This document shows, in pieces, positions 9,208-16,642 of a stretch of DNA of 64,000 nt. The first letter of the stretch is position 1; the number at the start of each line of letters is the position of its first letter. The position numbers and the translations under genes are program-made. The notes beneath the pieces are model-generated. The model ran no database searches. It saw only the letters and a program-made list of their open reading frames with translations, and had not been told where the DNA came from. This DNA is from Actinoplanes sp. NBC_00393 (lineage in GTDB: Bacteria > Actinomycetota > Actinomycetes > Mycobacteriales > Micromonosporaceae). The stretch spans positions 5,608,501-5,672,500 of the forward strand of contig NZ_CP107942.1 of assembly GCF_036053395.1 (NCBI RefSeq). The letters run 5' to 3'.

Positions 9208-9434
9208 ACATCGCCGAGGAGATGCTGACCGACCTCCGGTGCGACAGCTGCGGTCAGCGAGTGCAGGCCGGCAAGCGCAGCGCGCTGCAGACCAGCGTGC
9301 AATGGGCCGGCCCGGCCTGCCTGCGACTCGCCGAAGCCGCCGGCGGCCGGCCCACCGCGCTCGTCCCCACCTGCGCGGACCTTCGGGACAGCATCGACCG
9401 CGCGGTACGTGAGGGCCGGCTGGAGGTGAGCTGA
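9204..9434 (+). CDS. Small uncharacterised protein encoded between kshA and kshB
   Basis: 76 residues from an ATG that overlaps the kshA stop; its own TGA shares one base with the kshB ATG, so the three cistrons are translationally coupled. I do not recognise the family. It carries one CxxC (RCDSCGQRV) near residue 15, two further single cysteines (PACLRL and PTCADL), and an acidic-basic helical C-terminus. A zinc- or iron-binding role, or a helper for the KshA-KshB electron transfer pair, is conceivable from position and cysteines, but only as inference. The coupling makes it very unlikely to be a spurious ORF. Confidence 0.8.
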   Translation: MNIAEEMLTDLRCDSCGQRVQAGKRSALQTSVQWAGPACLRLAEAAGGRPTALVPTCADLRDSIDRAVREGRLEVS

Positions 9435-10360
9435 TGCCGTCCATCGAGATCGCCGAAGTGATCGCCGAGACGCCGGACGCCTGCTCCCTGGTCCTGCGGG
9501 CCCCGCTCGACTACCGCCCCGGGCAGTACCTCACCGTGCACACCCCCGCCGGCGCCCGCTGCTACTCGCTGGCCAGCTCACCGTTCACCGACACCGCGCC
9601 GAAGGTCACGGTCAAACGGGTCCGCGACGGTGCCGTGTCGAACTGGATCTGCGACCACGTCCGCGCCGGCGACGTCCTGGAGTTCTCCGCGCCGGCCGGC
9701 ACGTTCACGCCGGACTCGCTCGACGACGATCTGCTCCTGCTGGCCGGCGGCTCCGGCATCACCCCGATCATGGGCATCATCAAGTCGGTGCGGGCCCGCG
9801 GCCACGGCGACCTGGCCCTGATCTACGCCAACCGCGACCCGTCCTCGGTGATCTTCCAGCGCGAGCTCGACGGTCTGCTCCCGGTGATTCACTGGCTGGA
9901 CAGCGAGCGGGGCATCCCCACTGCGGACTCCCTGGCCGGGCTGCTTACGCCGTACCTCGATCGCCAAGCCTTCGTCTGCGGCCCAGAAGCCTTCGTCGCC
10001 GTGGCGGAGAAGGCGTTGCAGCTGGCCGGCGTGCCCCCCGCGCGCATCCGTGTGGAACGCTTCGAGCCCGAACCCGTCGGAACCCGCGACGCCGTGGCCA
10101 CCGTCGACCTGGACGGCCAAACCCACGTCCTCCCGTGGAAAGCGGGCAAACGCCTCCTCGACGTGATCATCGACGCCGGCCTGAACCCGCCCTACTCCTG
10201 CCGCCAGGGCCAGTGCGGCGCCTGCGCCTGCCGCCTGCTCAGCGGCGAGGTCGACCTGGTCAACAACGAGGTCCTCGAGGAAGAGGACTTCGCCGACGGT
10301 TACATCCTGGCCTGCCAGGCGATCCCGCGCACGGACGCGGTCGCGGTCACCTACTACTAG
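9434..10360 (+). CDS. kshB: KshB, ferredoxin reductase of 3-ketosteroid 9alpha-hydroxylase
   Basis: 308 residues, shorter than mycobacterial KshB (about 358) mainly at the N-terminus. It passes electrons from NADH through FAD and a plant-type [2Fe-2S] cluster to KshA. FAD-binding RCYSLASSP, NAD-binding LAGGSGITPIMGII and CGPEAF are visible. The C-terminal cluster ligands are Cys256, Cys261, Cys264 and Cys294 (SCRQGQCGACAC...ACQA). It is the third gene of the kshA-orf76-kshB operon. The stop is followed immediately by one copy of a dispersed intergenic element. Confidence 0.94.
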   Translation: MPSIEIAEVIAETPDACSLVLRAPLDYRPGQYLTVHTPAGARCYSLASSPFTDTAPKVTVKRVRDGAVSNWICDHVRAGDVLEFSAPAGTFTPDSLDDDLLLLAGGSGITPIMGIIKSVRARGHGDLALIYANRDPSSVIFQRELDGLLPVIHWLDSERGIPTADSLAGLLTPYLDRQAFVCGPEAFVAVAEKALQLAGVPPARIRVERFEPEPVGTRDAVATVDLDGQTHVLPWKAGKRLLDVIIDAGLNPPYSCRQGQCGACACRLLSGEVDLVNNEVLEEEDFADGYILACQAIPRTDAVAVTYY

Positions 10361-10363
10361 ATC

Positions 10364-10459
10364 CTTCGGGGTACGAGCGAGCCCGTCCCGCCATATCGTG
10401 CCCGTCCCCTACTACCGCGCGGCCCAAGCACAGCGGCGGGCCCCAGCGCGCCCGCCGGG
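10364..10459. repeat. Dispersed intergenic element, copy A (about 96 bp)
   Basis: Begins CTTCGGGGTACGAGC and ends GGGCCCCAGCGCGCCCGCC. Copy B (43521-43618) shares both ends, the spacing and an internal CCGTCCCC-ACTAC block; copy C (63872-63929) is a shorter form. Confidence 0.6.
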
Positions 10460-10745
10460 AAACACCAGATGGCCGGGCGGCGGCCGTTGCCGGCCGACCC
10501 CGATGCGTTGCCGCCGCGTCGGAGTATTTCCCGCCGAACTTTCGCCTCCGTTCTCATTGTTGGCGAGATTTTGACCATCCTGCGTACCGACCGGGTTGCC
10601 GTTTCCACAGAATCGACCGGCCCGCGACCTATCGAGTGGGGCCGCAGCTGCAATTTTGCATCATTTTCAGTTCCGCGCAAAAATCGGCATAATCGCGCAA
10701 TGAATGGCACCGAAAGACGGGCTGACCGGCGAAATGAAGGCTTGT
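10460..10745. other. Non-coding stretch with a candidate leaderless plus-strand start
   Basis: No recognised gene. The AT content rises around 10640-10700. A CATAAT hexamer at 10688-10693 stands seven bases before an ATG at 10700, with TTTTCA 18 bases further upstream, the arrangement of a leaderless mRNA. The ORF it would open (10700-11149, 149 residues) runs into the 103-bp repeats and resembles nothing I know. Confidence 0.35.
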
Positions 10746-11774
10746 TCATCTTCGCCAGTCCGGCCGATTCGCATTCCGACGGGCAGCGCCCTTCGCCCCG
10801 ATCGACATCGATCCAACGAGTTGGGCGCTTTGGCCTCGCGCGTTGCGGGTCGCACAGGGCAGAGGCCCTGACTGGCGCCCCTGCCCGGCTGGCGGCGGCG
10901 ACGCACCGGGCCAACATCGAGCGGCCGGCGTTTGCCGCGGGAGCCGACGCAGCACAGACCGGCTCGGGAACCAACGCAGCAGAAACCGCCGTTGCGGAAG
11001 AAGGCGCAGAAGCCAACGCCGCAGGACCCAACGCCGTAGGTGCTGACCCCGCGAGAACGGACCGGCGCGGGAACCAACGCAGCAGAAACCGCCGTTGCGG
11101 AAGAAGGCGCAGAAGCCAACGCCGCAGGACCCAACGCCGTAGGTGCTGACCCCGCGAGAACGGACCGGCGCGGGAGCCAACGCAGCAGAAACCACCGTTG
11201 CGGAAGAAGGCGCAGAAGCCAACGCCGCAGGACCCAACGCCGTAGGTGCTGACCCCGCGAGAGCTGACGCCGCAGGTGCCGACACCGTAGGACCTAACGC
11301 CGCAGGTGCCGACCCCGCAGACACCGACGCCGCGGGACCAAACGCCGCAGGTGCCGAAGCCGCGGGAGTTAGCGCGGGCGCGGCCGGAGCGGGAGCGGCC
11401 GAAGGGATCGCTACCTCAGTGACCGGCGCGGGTGCCGCTGTAGCAGCAGCCGCTGCAGGTGACGACACCTCAGAAGACGCCGCGGGCGCCGCAGCAACGG
11501 ACGCCGTCGCAGCAGTGGCCGATGTGCGACCACGCCCTGGGTTGGCAGCTTCGGGTGGCCGGGCCGGGTCGCTGCAAAGGGGTGCCGTTCGCAGCCCGCG
11601 GGATGCGCCACGAGCCCGGCGCAGGCGGTCGGCGTGGCGGCGGCGTAGTCCCCACTCGCGATGACGAGCGTGGTCGCGGCGGAATTCTTCGGCAGCTGCC
11701 GAATAGCGGCGCGATGCTGTCCGGTCACGCATTTCGGCCACCTGAGCCGTGGTGAAGAACTGCATCTGCCTCAT
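10746..11774 (-). CDS. Hypothetical protein: conserved-looking N-terminus, repeat-derived tail
   Basis: 342 residues from an ATG with a GATAAT hexamer (11781-11786) seven bases upstream, which suggests a leaderless transcript. The first 55 or so residues (FFTTAQVAEMRDRTASRRY, then an acidic-basic helical stretch ending EWGLRRRHADRLRR) look like a genuine small actinobacterial protein; I recognise the style but cannot name a function. After about residue 90 the sequence becomes Ala/Pro-rich and is built from 15-bp and 103-bp DNA repeats. Since 103 is not a multiple of three, the three repeat copies are read in three different frames and all happen to be open. The true 3' end is therefore doubtful; the tail may be a repeat expansion that replaced the original stop. 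Confidence 0.45.
   Translation of the reverse strand: MRQMQFFTTAQVAEMRDRTASRRYSAAAEEFRRDHARHREWGLRRRHADRLRRARGASRGLRTAPLCSDPARPPEAANPGRGRTSATAATASVAAAPAASSEVSSPAAAAATAAPAPVTEVAIPSAAPAPAAPALTPAASAPAAFGPAASVSAGSAPAALGPTVSAPAASALAGSAPTALGPAALASAPSSATVVSAALAPAPVRSRGVSTYGVGSCGVGFCAFFRNGGFCCVGSRAGPFSRGQHLRRWVLRRWLLRLLPQRRFLLRWFPSRSVLRRLPRQTPAARCWPGASPPPAGQGRQSGPLPCATRNARGQSAQLVGSMSIGAKGAARRNANRPDWRR
10957..11265. repeat. 103-bp tandem repeat, three copies
   Basis: Units start at 10957, 11060 and 11163 with GACCGG followed by GGGAACCAACGCAGCAGAAA and later GAAGAAGGCGCAGAAGCC. Copies differ at only a few positions, indicating recent duplication. The unit length is not divisible by three. Confidence 0.95.
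11242..11366. repeat. 15-bp imperfect tandem repeat, about eight units
   Basis: Units of the form GCAGGTGCCGACCCC / GTAGGACCTAACGCC follow the 103-bp array without a gap. On the plus strand they read as a degenerate Ala-Asp-Ala-Ala-Gly pentapeptide, on the minus strand as the Ala/Pro tail of the hypothetical protein. Confidence 0.8.
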
Positions 11775-12251
11775 TCAGATATTATCCCCTACCCACACCG
11801 ACAAAGACAGCGCTTAAATTGAGTTGATCATGCCAAACCAGCGCGGTATCGAGCAATTCTGGTCGGGCGCGATGCGCGGCTTCGCGGCACGGAAGAGGGC
11901 GTGCACTCCGAAGGAACAAGCACGCCCGCGAGCGCAGCAGGCCGCAGGCGGCAGGCCGCAGGCGGCAGGCCGCAGGCGGCAGGCCGCAGGCGGCAGGCCG
12001 CAGGCGGCAGGCCGCAGGCGGCAGGGAATAGAAGCCGGCGCAGCAGAGAGCCAGCGGTAAGGCCCGGGAACGCGGTGACGGCTGAGGGGGCAGAAAGGCA
12101 GGCGACGTGGACAGGAGCCGAAGCGGCACAAGGCCAGCGGAGTAGGGGTCGACGGTGCCGAGGTGGACCGACAGGTGGTGGGGTGGTGGACGGGCCGCTG
12201 GCGAGAGGAGGGCTCTGGCGCGAGGAAGGCTGCGGGCCCGCGACGATGGGG
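11775..12251. other. Gap between hsaF and the hypothetical gene; no gene seen
   Basis: Holds a candidate promoter next to 11781-11810 for the minus-strand gene ending at 11774, the 14-bp repeat block at 11941-12024 and otherwise GC-rich sequence without a convincing coding frame. The 3' end of the hsaE-G-F operon lies at its right edge. Confidence 0.6.
11941..12024. repeat. 14-bp perfect tandem repeat, six copies
   Basis: Six uninterrupted copies of GCCGCAGGCGGCAG. Perfect identity suggests active slippage. No gene is interrupted. Confidence 0.95.
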
Positions 12252-13277
12252 TCAGGAAGGGCGAAGGGCGAGTTCGCGCGCTATGCCGATCAGCTGGTCC
12301 TCCTGGCCACCCACCAGGCGGCGTTCGCCCGCTTTCACCAGGATCTCGGCGCCGGAGACCTGGTAGCGGTCGGCCAACGTGTAGGCGTGCATCAGGAAGC
12401 TGGAGTAGACGCCGGCGTACCCCATGATCAGCGCCATGCGGTCGAGTTTGCACTCGTCGGGCATGGCGGGGCGGACGACCTCCTCGGCGGCGTCGACGAT
12501 TTTGAAGAAGTCGACGCCGGTGCGGATGCCGAGCTTGTCGCAGACGCCGACGAAGGCTTCCACCGGAGTGTTGCCGGCGCCGGCGCCGAAGCGGCGGGTG
12601 CTGCCGTCGATCTGGCGGGCGCCGGCGCGGTAGGCGAGGATCGAGTTGGCTACGCCCAGGCCGAGGTTCTCGTGGCCGTGGAAGCCCACCTGCGCGTCGG
12701 GGCCCAGCGCGGCGACTAGGGCGGAGACGCGGTCGCTGACCTGGTCGAGGACGAGCGCGCCGGCCGAGTCGACGACGTAGACGCACTGGCAGCCGGCGTC
12801 GGCCATGATCCTGGCCTGTTCGGCCAGGCGTGACGGGGTGATGGAGTGGGCCATCATCAGGAAGCCGACGGTTTCCAGGCCGAGGTCCCGGGCCAGCCCG
12901 AAATGCTGCACGGCGATGTCGGCCTCGGTGCAGTGGGTGGCGATCCGGCAGACGGTCGCGCCGTTGGCGGCGGCGGCGCGGATGTCGTCGATGACACCGA
13001 CGCCCGGCAGCATCAGGAAGGCGATCTTCGCGCGGGTGGCGGTGCGGACCGCGACGCTGATCAGCTCTTGCTCGGGCGTACGGCTCAGGCCGTAGGTGAA
13101 CGACGAACCGCCGAGCCCGTCGCCGTGGGTCACTTCGATCACGGGTACGCCGGCCGCGTCGAGAGCCCCCACGATCGCAGCGACCTCGGCAGCGGTGAAC
13201 TGATGTCGTTTGGCGTGCGACCCGTCGCGCAGCGACGAGTCGGTGATCCGCAGGTCAAGCTCGCGCAAGTTCCTCAC
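12252..13277 (-). CDS. hsaF: HsaF, 4-hydroxy-2-oxovalerate-type aldolase
   Basis: 341 residues from a GTG overlapping the hsaG 3' end by 23 bp. A class II pyruvate aldolase that splits 4-hydroxy-2-oxohexanoate (or oxovalerate) into pyruvate and an aldehyde, which is channelled to HsaG. The divalent-metal TIM-barrel signatures are present: [15 protein letters not shown] with Arg17, Asp18 and catalytic His21, then [11 protein letters not shown] and metal-binding [12 protein letters not shown]. The C-terminal communication domain is complete. It is the last gene of the operon FAD-oxidoreductase-hsaE-hsaG-hsaF. Confidence 0.95.
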   Translation of the reverse strand: MRNLRELDLRITDSSLRDGSHAKRHQFTAAEVAAIVGALDAAGVPVIEVTHGDGLGGSSFTYGLSRTPEQELISVAVRTATRAKIAFLMLPGVGVIDDIRAAAANGATVCRIATHCTEADIAVQHFGLARDLGLETVGFLMMAHSITPSRLAEQARIMADAGCQCVYVVDSAGALVLDQVSDRVSALVAALGPDAQVGFHGHENLGLGVANSILAYRAGARQIDGSTRRFGAGAGNTPVEAFVGVCDKLGIRTGVDFFKIVDAAEEVVRPAMPDECKLDRMALIMGYAGVYSSFLMHAYTLADRYQVSGAEILVKAGERRLVGGQEDQLIGIARELALRPS

Positions 13278-14121
13278 CCACCCGGGTAGCCGCAGCCGTC
13301 ATGATGTCCAGATTCCCAGCAAATTTCGGTAGATAGTCTCCGGTGCCTTCGACCTCGACGAAGATCGCCACCCGCTGCACGTCCCCGACCGGGTCGAACT
13401 GCGGTTCGTCCAGCAACCGATAGCCCGGCACGTAACGAGCGATCTCCGCCACCCGCGACGTGATCGACTTGGTGATCGCATCGACGTCCGCATCACGACC
13501 GACCGCGCAGAAGATCGTGTCCCGCATGATCAGCGGCGGCTCCGCCGGGTTCAGCACGATGATCGCCTTGCCACGAGCCGCCCCGCCGATCGTCTCCAGC
13601 CCGCGACTGGTGGTCCGGGTGAACTCGTCGATGTTGGCGCGGGTACCCGGCCCCGCCGACCGGGACGCCACCGTCGCCACGATCTCCGCGTAGCTCACCG
13701 GCGTCACCTGCGACACCGCGTGCACCATCGGAATCGTGGCCTGCCCGCCGCAGGTCGTCATGTTGAGATTCGGCGCGTCCCGGTGCTCGCCCAGGTTCAC
13801 CTCCGGCACCACGGCCGGCCCCACCGCAGCCGGTGTCAGGTCGATCGCCCGGATCCCCGCAGCCTGGTAGGCCGGCGCGTTGACCCGGTGCACGGCTGCC
13901 GAGGAGGCTTCGAAGACCAGGTCCGGCAGCGGGTTCTGGGCGAGCAACCAGTCCGCGCCACCGGTCCCGGTGACCAGCCCGTGCTGTGCGGCGCGCTGCA
14001 GGCCCGGGCTGTCCGGGTCGATGCCGGCCATCCAGCGCGGCTCGAGGACCGGCGAGCGCAGCAGCTTGTAGAGCAGGTCCGTGCCGATGTTCCCGGACCC
14101 GACGATCGCGGCGGTCAGCAT
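13255..14121 (-). CDS. hsaG: HsaG, acylating aldehyde dehydrogenase
   Basis: 288 residues, typical for acetaldehyde/propionaldehyde dehydrogenase (acylating) of the DmpF/BphJ family; it converts the aldehyde made by HsaF to acetyl- or propionyl-CoA with NAD and CoA. The Rossmann motif [12 protein letters not shown] is at the N-terminus and the catalytic Cys124 sits in [10 protein letters not shown]. The ATG follows the hsaE stop by one base (TGACATG), the same junction as hsaA-hsaD. It overlaps hsaF, consistent with the obligate HsaF-HsaG complex. Confidence 0.95.
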   Translation of the reverse strand: MLTAAIVGSGNIGTDLLYKLLRSPVLEPRWMAGIDPDSPGLQRAAQHGLVTGTGGADWLLAQNPLPDLVFEASSAAVHRVNAPAYQAAGIRAIDLTPAAVGPAVVPEVNLGEHRDAPNLNMTTCGGQATIPMVHAVSQVTPVSYAEIVATVASRSAGPGTRANIDEFTRTTSRGLETIGGAARGKAIIVLNPAEPPLIMRDTIFCAVGRDADVDAITKSITSRVAEIARYVPGYRLLDEPQFDPVGDVQRVAIFVEVEGTGDYLPKFAGNLDIMTAAATRVGEELARA

Positions 14122-14122
14122 G

Positions 14123-14908
14123 TCAGTCCTCCGGTGCAAAACTGAGCCGGACTTCGCCGAGTCCGCCGAACTCAGCACGGAACTCATCGCCCGGGCGGAC
14201 GTCGACGGCGCGAACGCAGGCGCCCGGCAGGATCAGATGCCCGGCCCGCAGCCGTACCCCGAACGCCGCGACCGTCCGCGCCAGCCAGGCCACCGCGGTC
14301 ACCGGATTGCCCAGCACGGCGTCGGACCGGCCTTGCGCGACCGGCTCGGCGCCGCGATGGAGGACCGCGGCGATGCCGCGAGGATCAAGAGCCTCGGGGG
14401 GTACGCGCTGAGCACCCACAACGAACCCCGCGGAAGAGGCATTGTCGGCGATGGTGTCGGCGAGGCTGATCTTCCAGTCGATGATGCGGCTGTCGATCAG
14501 CTCGATGGACGGGGCGAAGGCTTCGGTGGCGTCCAGGACGTCCTGTTCGGTGCAGTCGTGCCCGGGCAGGTCGGCGCCGAGCAGGAAGGCGACCTCGATC
14601 TCCACCCGCGGGTAGCAGTAGCGGGCGGCGTCGACCGGTTCGGTCTCGCTCAGCCGCATGTCGGCGAGCAGGTGCCCGTAGTCGGGCTCGTCGACCCCCA
14701 TCATCTCCTGCATCGCCTTGGAGGAGAGGCCGACCTTGTGCCCGACGATCGGCGCGGTCCGGCGCCGGATGTTGTGCAGCTGGATCGCGTAGGCGTCCGC
14801 CGCGGTCAACCCAGGATGGTCGTGGATCAGCGGCGGGATGGGCGCACGGTCGCGTTCGGCCGCGAGGAGCCGGTCGGCGAGATCGCGGCGGTCAGTGTCG
14901 GTGAGCAT
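14123..14908 (-). CDS. hsaE: HsaE, 2-hydroxypentadienoate/hexadienoate hydratase
   Basis: 261 residues. Hydrates 2-hydroxyhexa-2,4-dienoate released by HsaD to the 4-hydroxy-2-oxo acid used by HsaF. Family signatures: [19 protein letters not shown], the metal-site [11 protein letters not shown] and [14 protein letters not shown] chose the ATG at 14908 with an AAGGG ribosome site; the frame opens further upstream but that part is shadow of the preceding gene. It overlaps the 3' end of the flavoprotein gene by 17 bp, so the two are co-transcribed. Confidence 0.95.
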   Translation of the reverse strand: MLTDTDRRDLADRLLAAERDRAPIPPLIHDHPGLTAADAYAIQLHNIRRRTAPIVGHKVGLSSKAMQEMMGVDEPDYGHLLADMRLSETEPVDAARYCYPRVEIEVAFLLGADLPGHDCTEQDVLDATEAFAPSIELIDSRIIDWKISLADTIADNASSAGFVVGAQRVPPEALDPRGIAAVLHRGAEPVAQGRSDAVLGNPVTAVAWLARTVAAFGVRLRAGHLILPGACVRAVDVRPGDEFRAEFGGLGEVRLSFAPED

Positions 14909-16607
14909 GCTCGGGCCCTTCTTCCCGGTCGGGCACATCCCGGCCCTCGTTCTCGGCGTGGCGGTCCCGGCCGGTGACCGCCGAGTCGACCGAACTGACC
15001 GGAACACTCCGTTCCGATCCGCTGGCTTGCGCGGACGCCGCGGCTTGTGCGCCGGCCCGGCGGCCGGAGAAGACGCAGTCGGCCAGGGAGAGGCCGCTGA
15101 CGTAGCTGTGGGAGCAGATGCCCACGGCGGTGCGGCCGGCGGCGTAGAGGCCGGGGACCGGGGTGCGGTCGGGGCGCAGGACCTCGCCGGTCTCCTCGTC
15201 GACGGTCAGGCCGCCGAGAGTGAGCATCGGGGCGGGCAGGCCGCGGGCCCGGATCGACACGTCCAGCAGTGAGTAGGGAGGGCGGTCGAGTGGGCGTACC
15301 GAATCGGGGCTTTTGCCTGTCGGGTCCGGCCCGGTTGTCTGGTAGGCGGCCAGCGCCGCTGCCAGGCCGGCCGGGTCGATGCCGGCGCGGCGGGCCACCT
15401 CGGCCGGCGTGGGTGCGGTGATCCGGTTGGCGGTGAGCAGCCACCAGGTCTGGAGGCGCTGAAACCAGAGGGTCTGCTCGCGGAGCCGGCGGCGGGCCTC
15501 GGCCAGCACGGCGGCGTCGACCAGCAGCCACGCCCGGCCGCCGGGGCTGTGCAGGACGGCGTCGCCGATCGCGGCGCCGTACCGGGATTCGTCGCAGACC
15601 CGGCGCCCGGCCTGATCGACCAGGATGCCGCCGAGCAGCGCCGAAGGCGGCGTGAGGAAACGCCAGACGGTGAGCCGGTCGAGGTGGCCGGTGCCGCCGC
15701 CGGCGGCGGTGCCGAGCCGGATGCCGGAACCGTCGTCGCCGGGCGTGCCCAGGCGCAGCCCACCCCGGTAGGCCGGCGCGTGCTCGCGCATCATGTCCCG
15801 GTCGAAGACGAACCCGCCGGCGGCGAGGATCACAGTACGGGCGGTGACGCGCATCGGCCGGCTGTAACGGTCCTCGACGGCGGTCGCCGCGCGGTGCAGG
15901 GTGCGGCCGAGTCTGGGCAGGTAGACACCGGGTTTGACCGACCAGCGGTGCAGCAGCCGGTGGGCGGCGCGCGCCCAGAACGGTGAGCCGGCCAGAGTGC
16001 GGCCCTCGACACCGGTCACCCGGCCGTCCGGGCCGGTCAGCAGGCGCAGGGCGCGGGTCTGGGAGTGGATCTCGGCGCCGGCGCGGCGGGTCGCCTCGGC
16101 CAGGCGGGTGTAGAGGATGCCGCCGGAGGTGCCGCGGGCGTGGGTGCGGTGGCCGCGCGGGATGGGCGGGTTCTCGCTGCCGGACACGTACAGGTAGTGG
16201 CGGTTGGTGGGATAGGACGTCTTGTACGGGCAGAGCCGCGCGTCGAACGGGACGCCGTGCTCGATCAGCCAGTCGAGCAGGGCGGGACTCTGGTCGCAGA
16301 AGCGGCGCAGGGTGGCGGGGGTGACGGCGTCGCGGACTTCGTGGCGCAGGTAGGCGTACATCTGCTGTGGGGTGTCGGTGATGCCGGCGGCGCGTTGCGG
16401 CCCGGTGCCGCCGCCGGCGTAGACGATGCCGCCGGAAATCGCGGTGGCGCCGCCGCCGGAGAAGCGGTCCAGGACCAGGACGCCGGCGCCGGCCTCGGCG
16501 GCCTCGATCGCCGCGCACGCGCCGGCCGCGCCGAAACCCACCACCACGACGTCGTACACCGGCCCTCCATTTCTGGAACGCGTATCAGTATCGTTCTGAT
16601 TGCTCAT
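14892..16607 (-). CDS. FAD-dependent oxidoreductase of the KstD/fumarate reductase family, substrate uncertain
   Basis: 571 residues. The N-terminal dinucleotide motif VVVVGFGAAGACAAIEAAEA with a downstream acidic VLVLDRFSGGG and the C-terminal GLYAAGRTAVGI place it in the flavoprotein superfamily that includes 3-ketosteroid dehydrogenases. It differs from the two KstDs here: the KstD Tyr-x-x-x-Gly element near the C-terminus (GYAGAG in them) reads SYVSGLS, and the tail ends SLADCVFSGRRAG. It may therefore dehydrogenate another position, for example a 5alpha- or 4,5-bond, or reduce an enone. It heads the operon with hsaE-G-F, 21 bp from a KstR site, so a steroid role is very likely while the reaction is open. 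Confidence 0.85.
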   Translation of the reverse strand: MSNQNDTDTRSRNGGPVYDVVVVGFGAAGACAAIEAAEAGAGVLVLDRFSGGGATAISGGIVYAGGGTGPQRAAGITDTPQQMYAYLRHEVRDAVTPATLRRFCDQSPALLDWLIEHGVPFDARLCPYKTSYPTNRHYLYVSGSENPPIPRGHRTHARGTSGGILYTRLAEATRRAGAEIHSQTRALRLLTGPDGRVTGVEGRTLAGSPFWARAAHRLLHRWSVKPGVYLPRLGRTLHRAATAVEDRYSRPMRVTARTVILAAGGFVFDRDMMREHAPAYRGGLRLGTPGDDGSGIRLGTAAGGGTGHLDRLTVWRFLTPPSALLGGILVDQAGRRVCDESRYGAAIGDAVLHSPGGRAWLLVDAAVLAEARRRLREQTLWFQRLQTWWLLTANRITAPTPAEVARRAGIDPAGLAAALAAYQTTGPDPTGKSPDSVRPLDRPPYSLLDVSIRARGLPAPMLTLGGLTVDEETGEVLRPDRTPVPGLYAAGRTAVGICSHSYVSGLSLADCVFSGRRAGAQAAASAQASGSERSVPVSSVDSAVTGRDRHAENEGRDVPDREEGPEHAHRH

Positions 16608-16628
16608 GGCCAGAGCGAGCGGAATAAC

Positions 16629-16642
16629 TATAACCTGTTCTA
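16629..16642. promoter_or_regulatory. KstR operator between the hsaEGF operon and kstD
   Basis: TATAACCTGTTCTA fits TNNAACNNGTTNNA. Its first six bases could themselves serve as the -10 element (TATAAC) for kstD, whose GTG begins at the next base, 16643. The identical 14-mer occurs in inverse orientation before the second kstD (34047-34060). Confidence 0.9.

Noticed and set aside
11782..12786. Minus-strand 334-residue ORF over the 14-bp repeats and hsaF
   Set aside because: Its first half is a shadow frame of hsaF and the rest low-complexity repeat translation.
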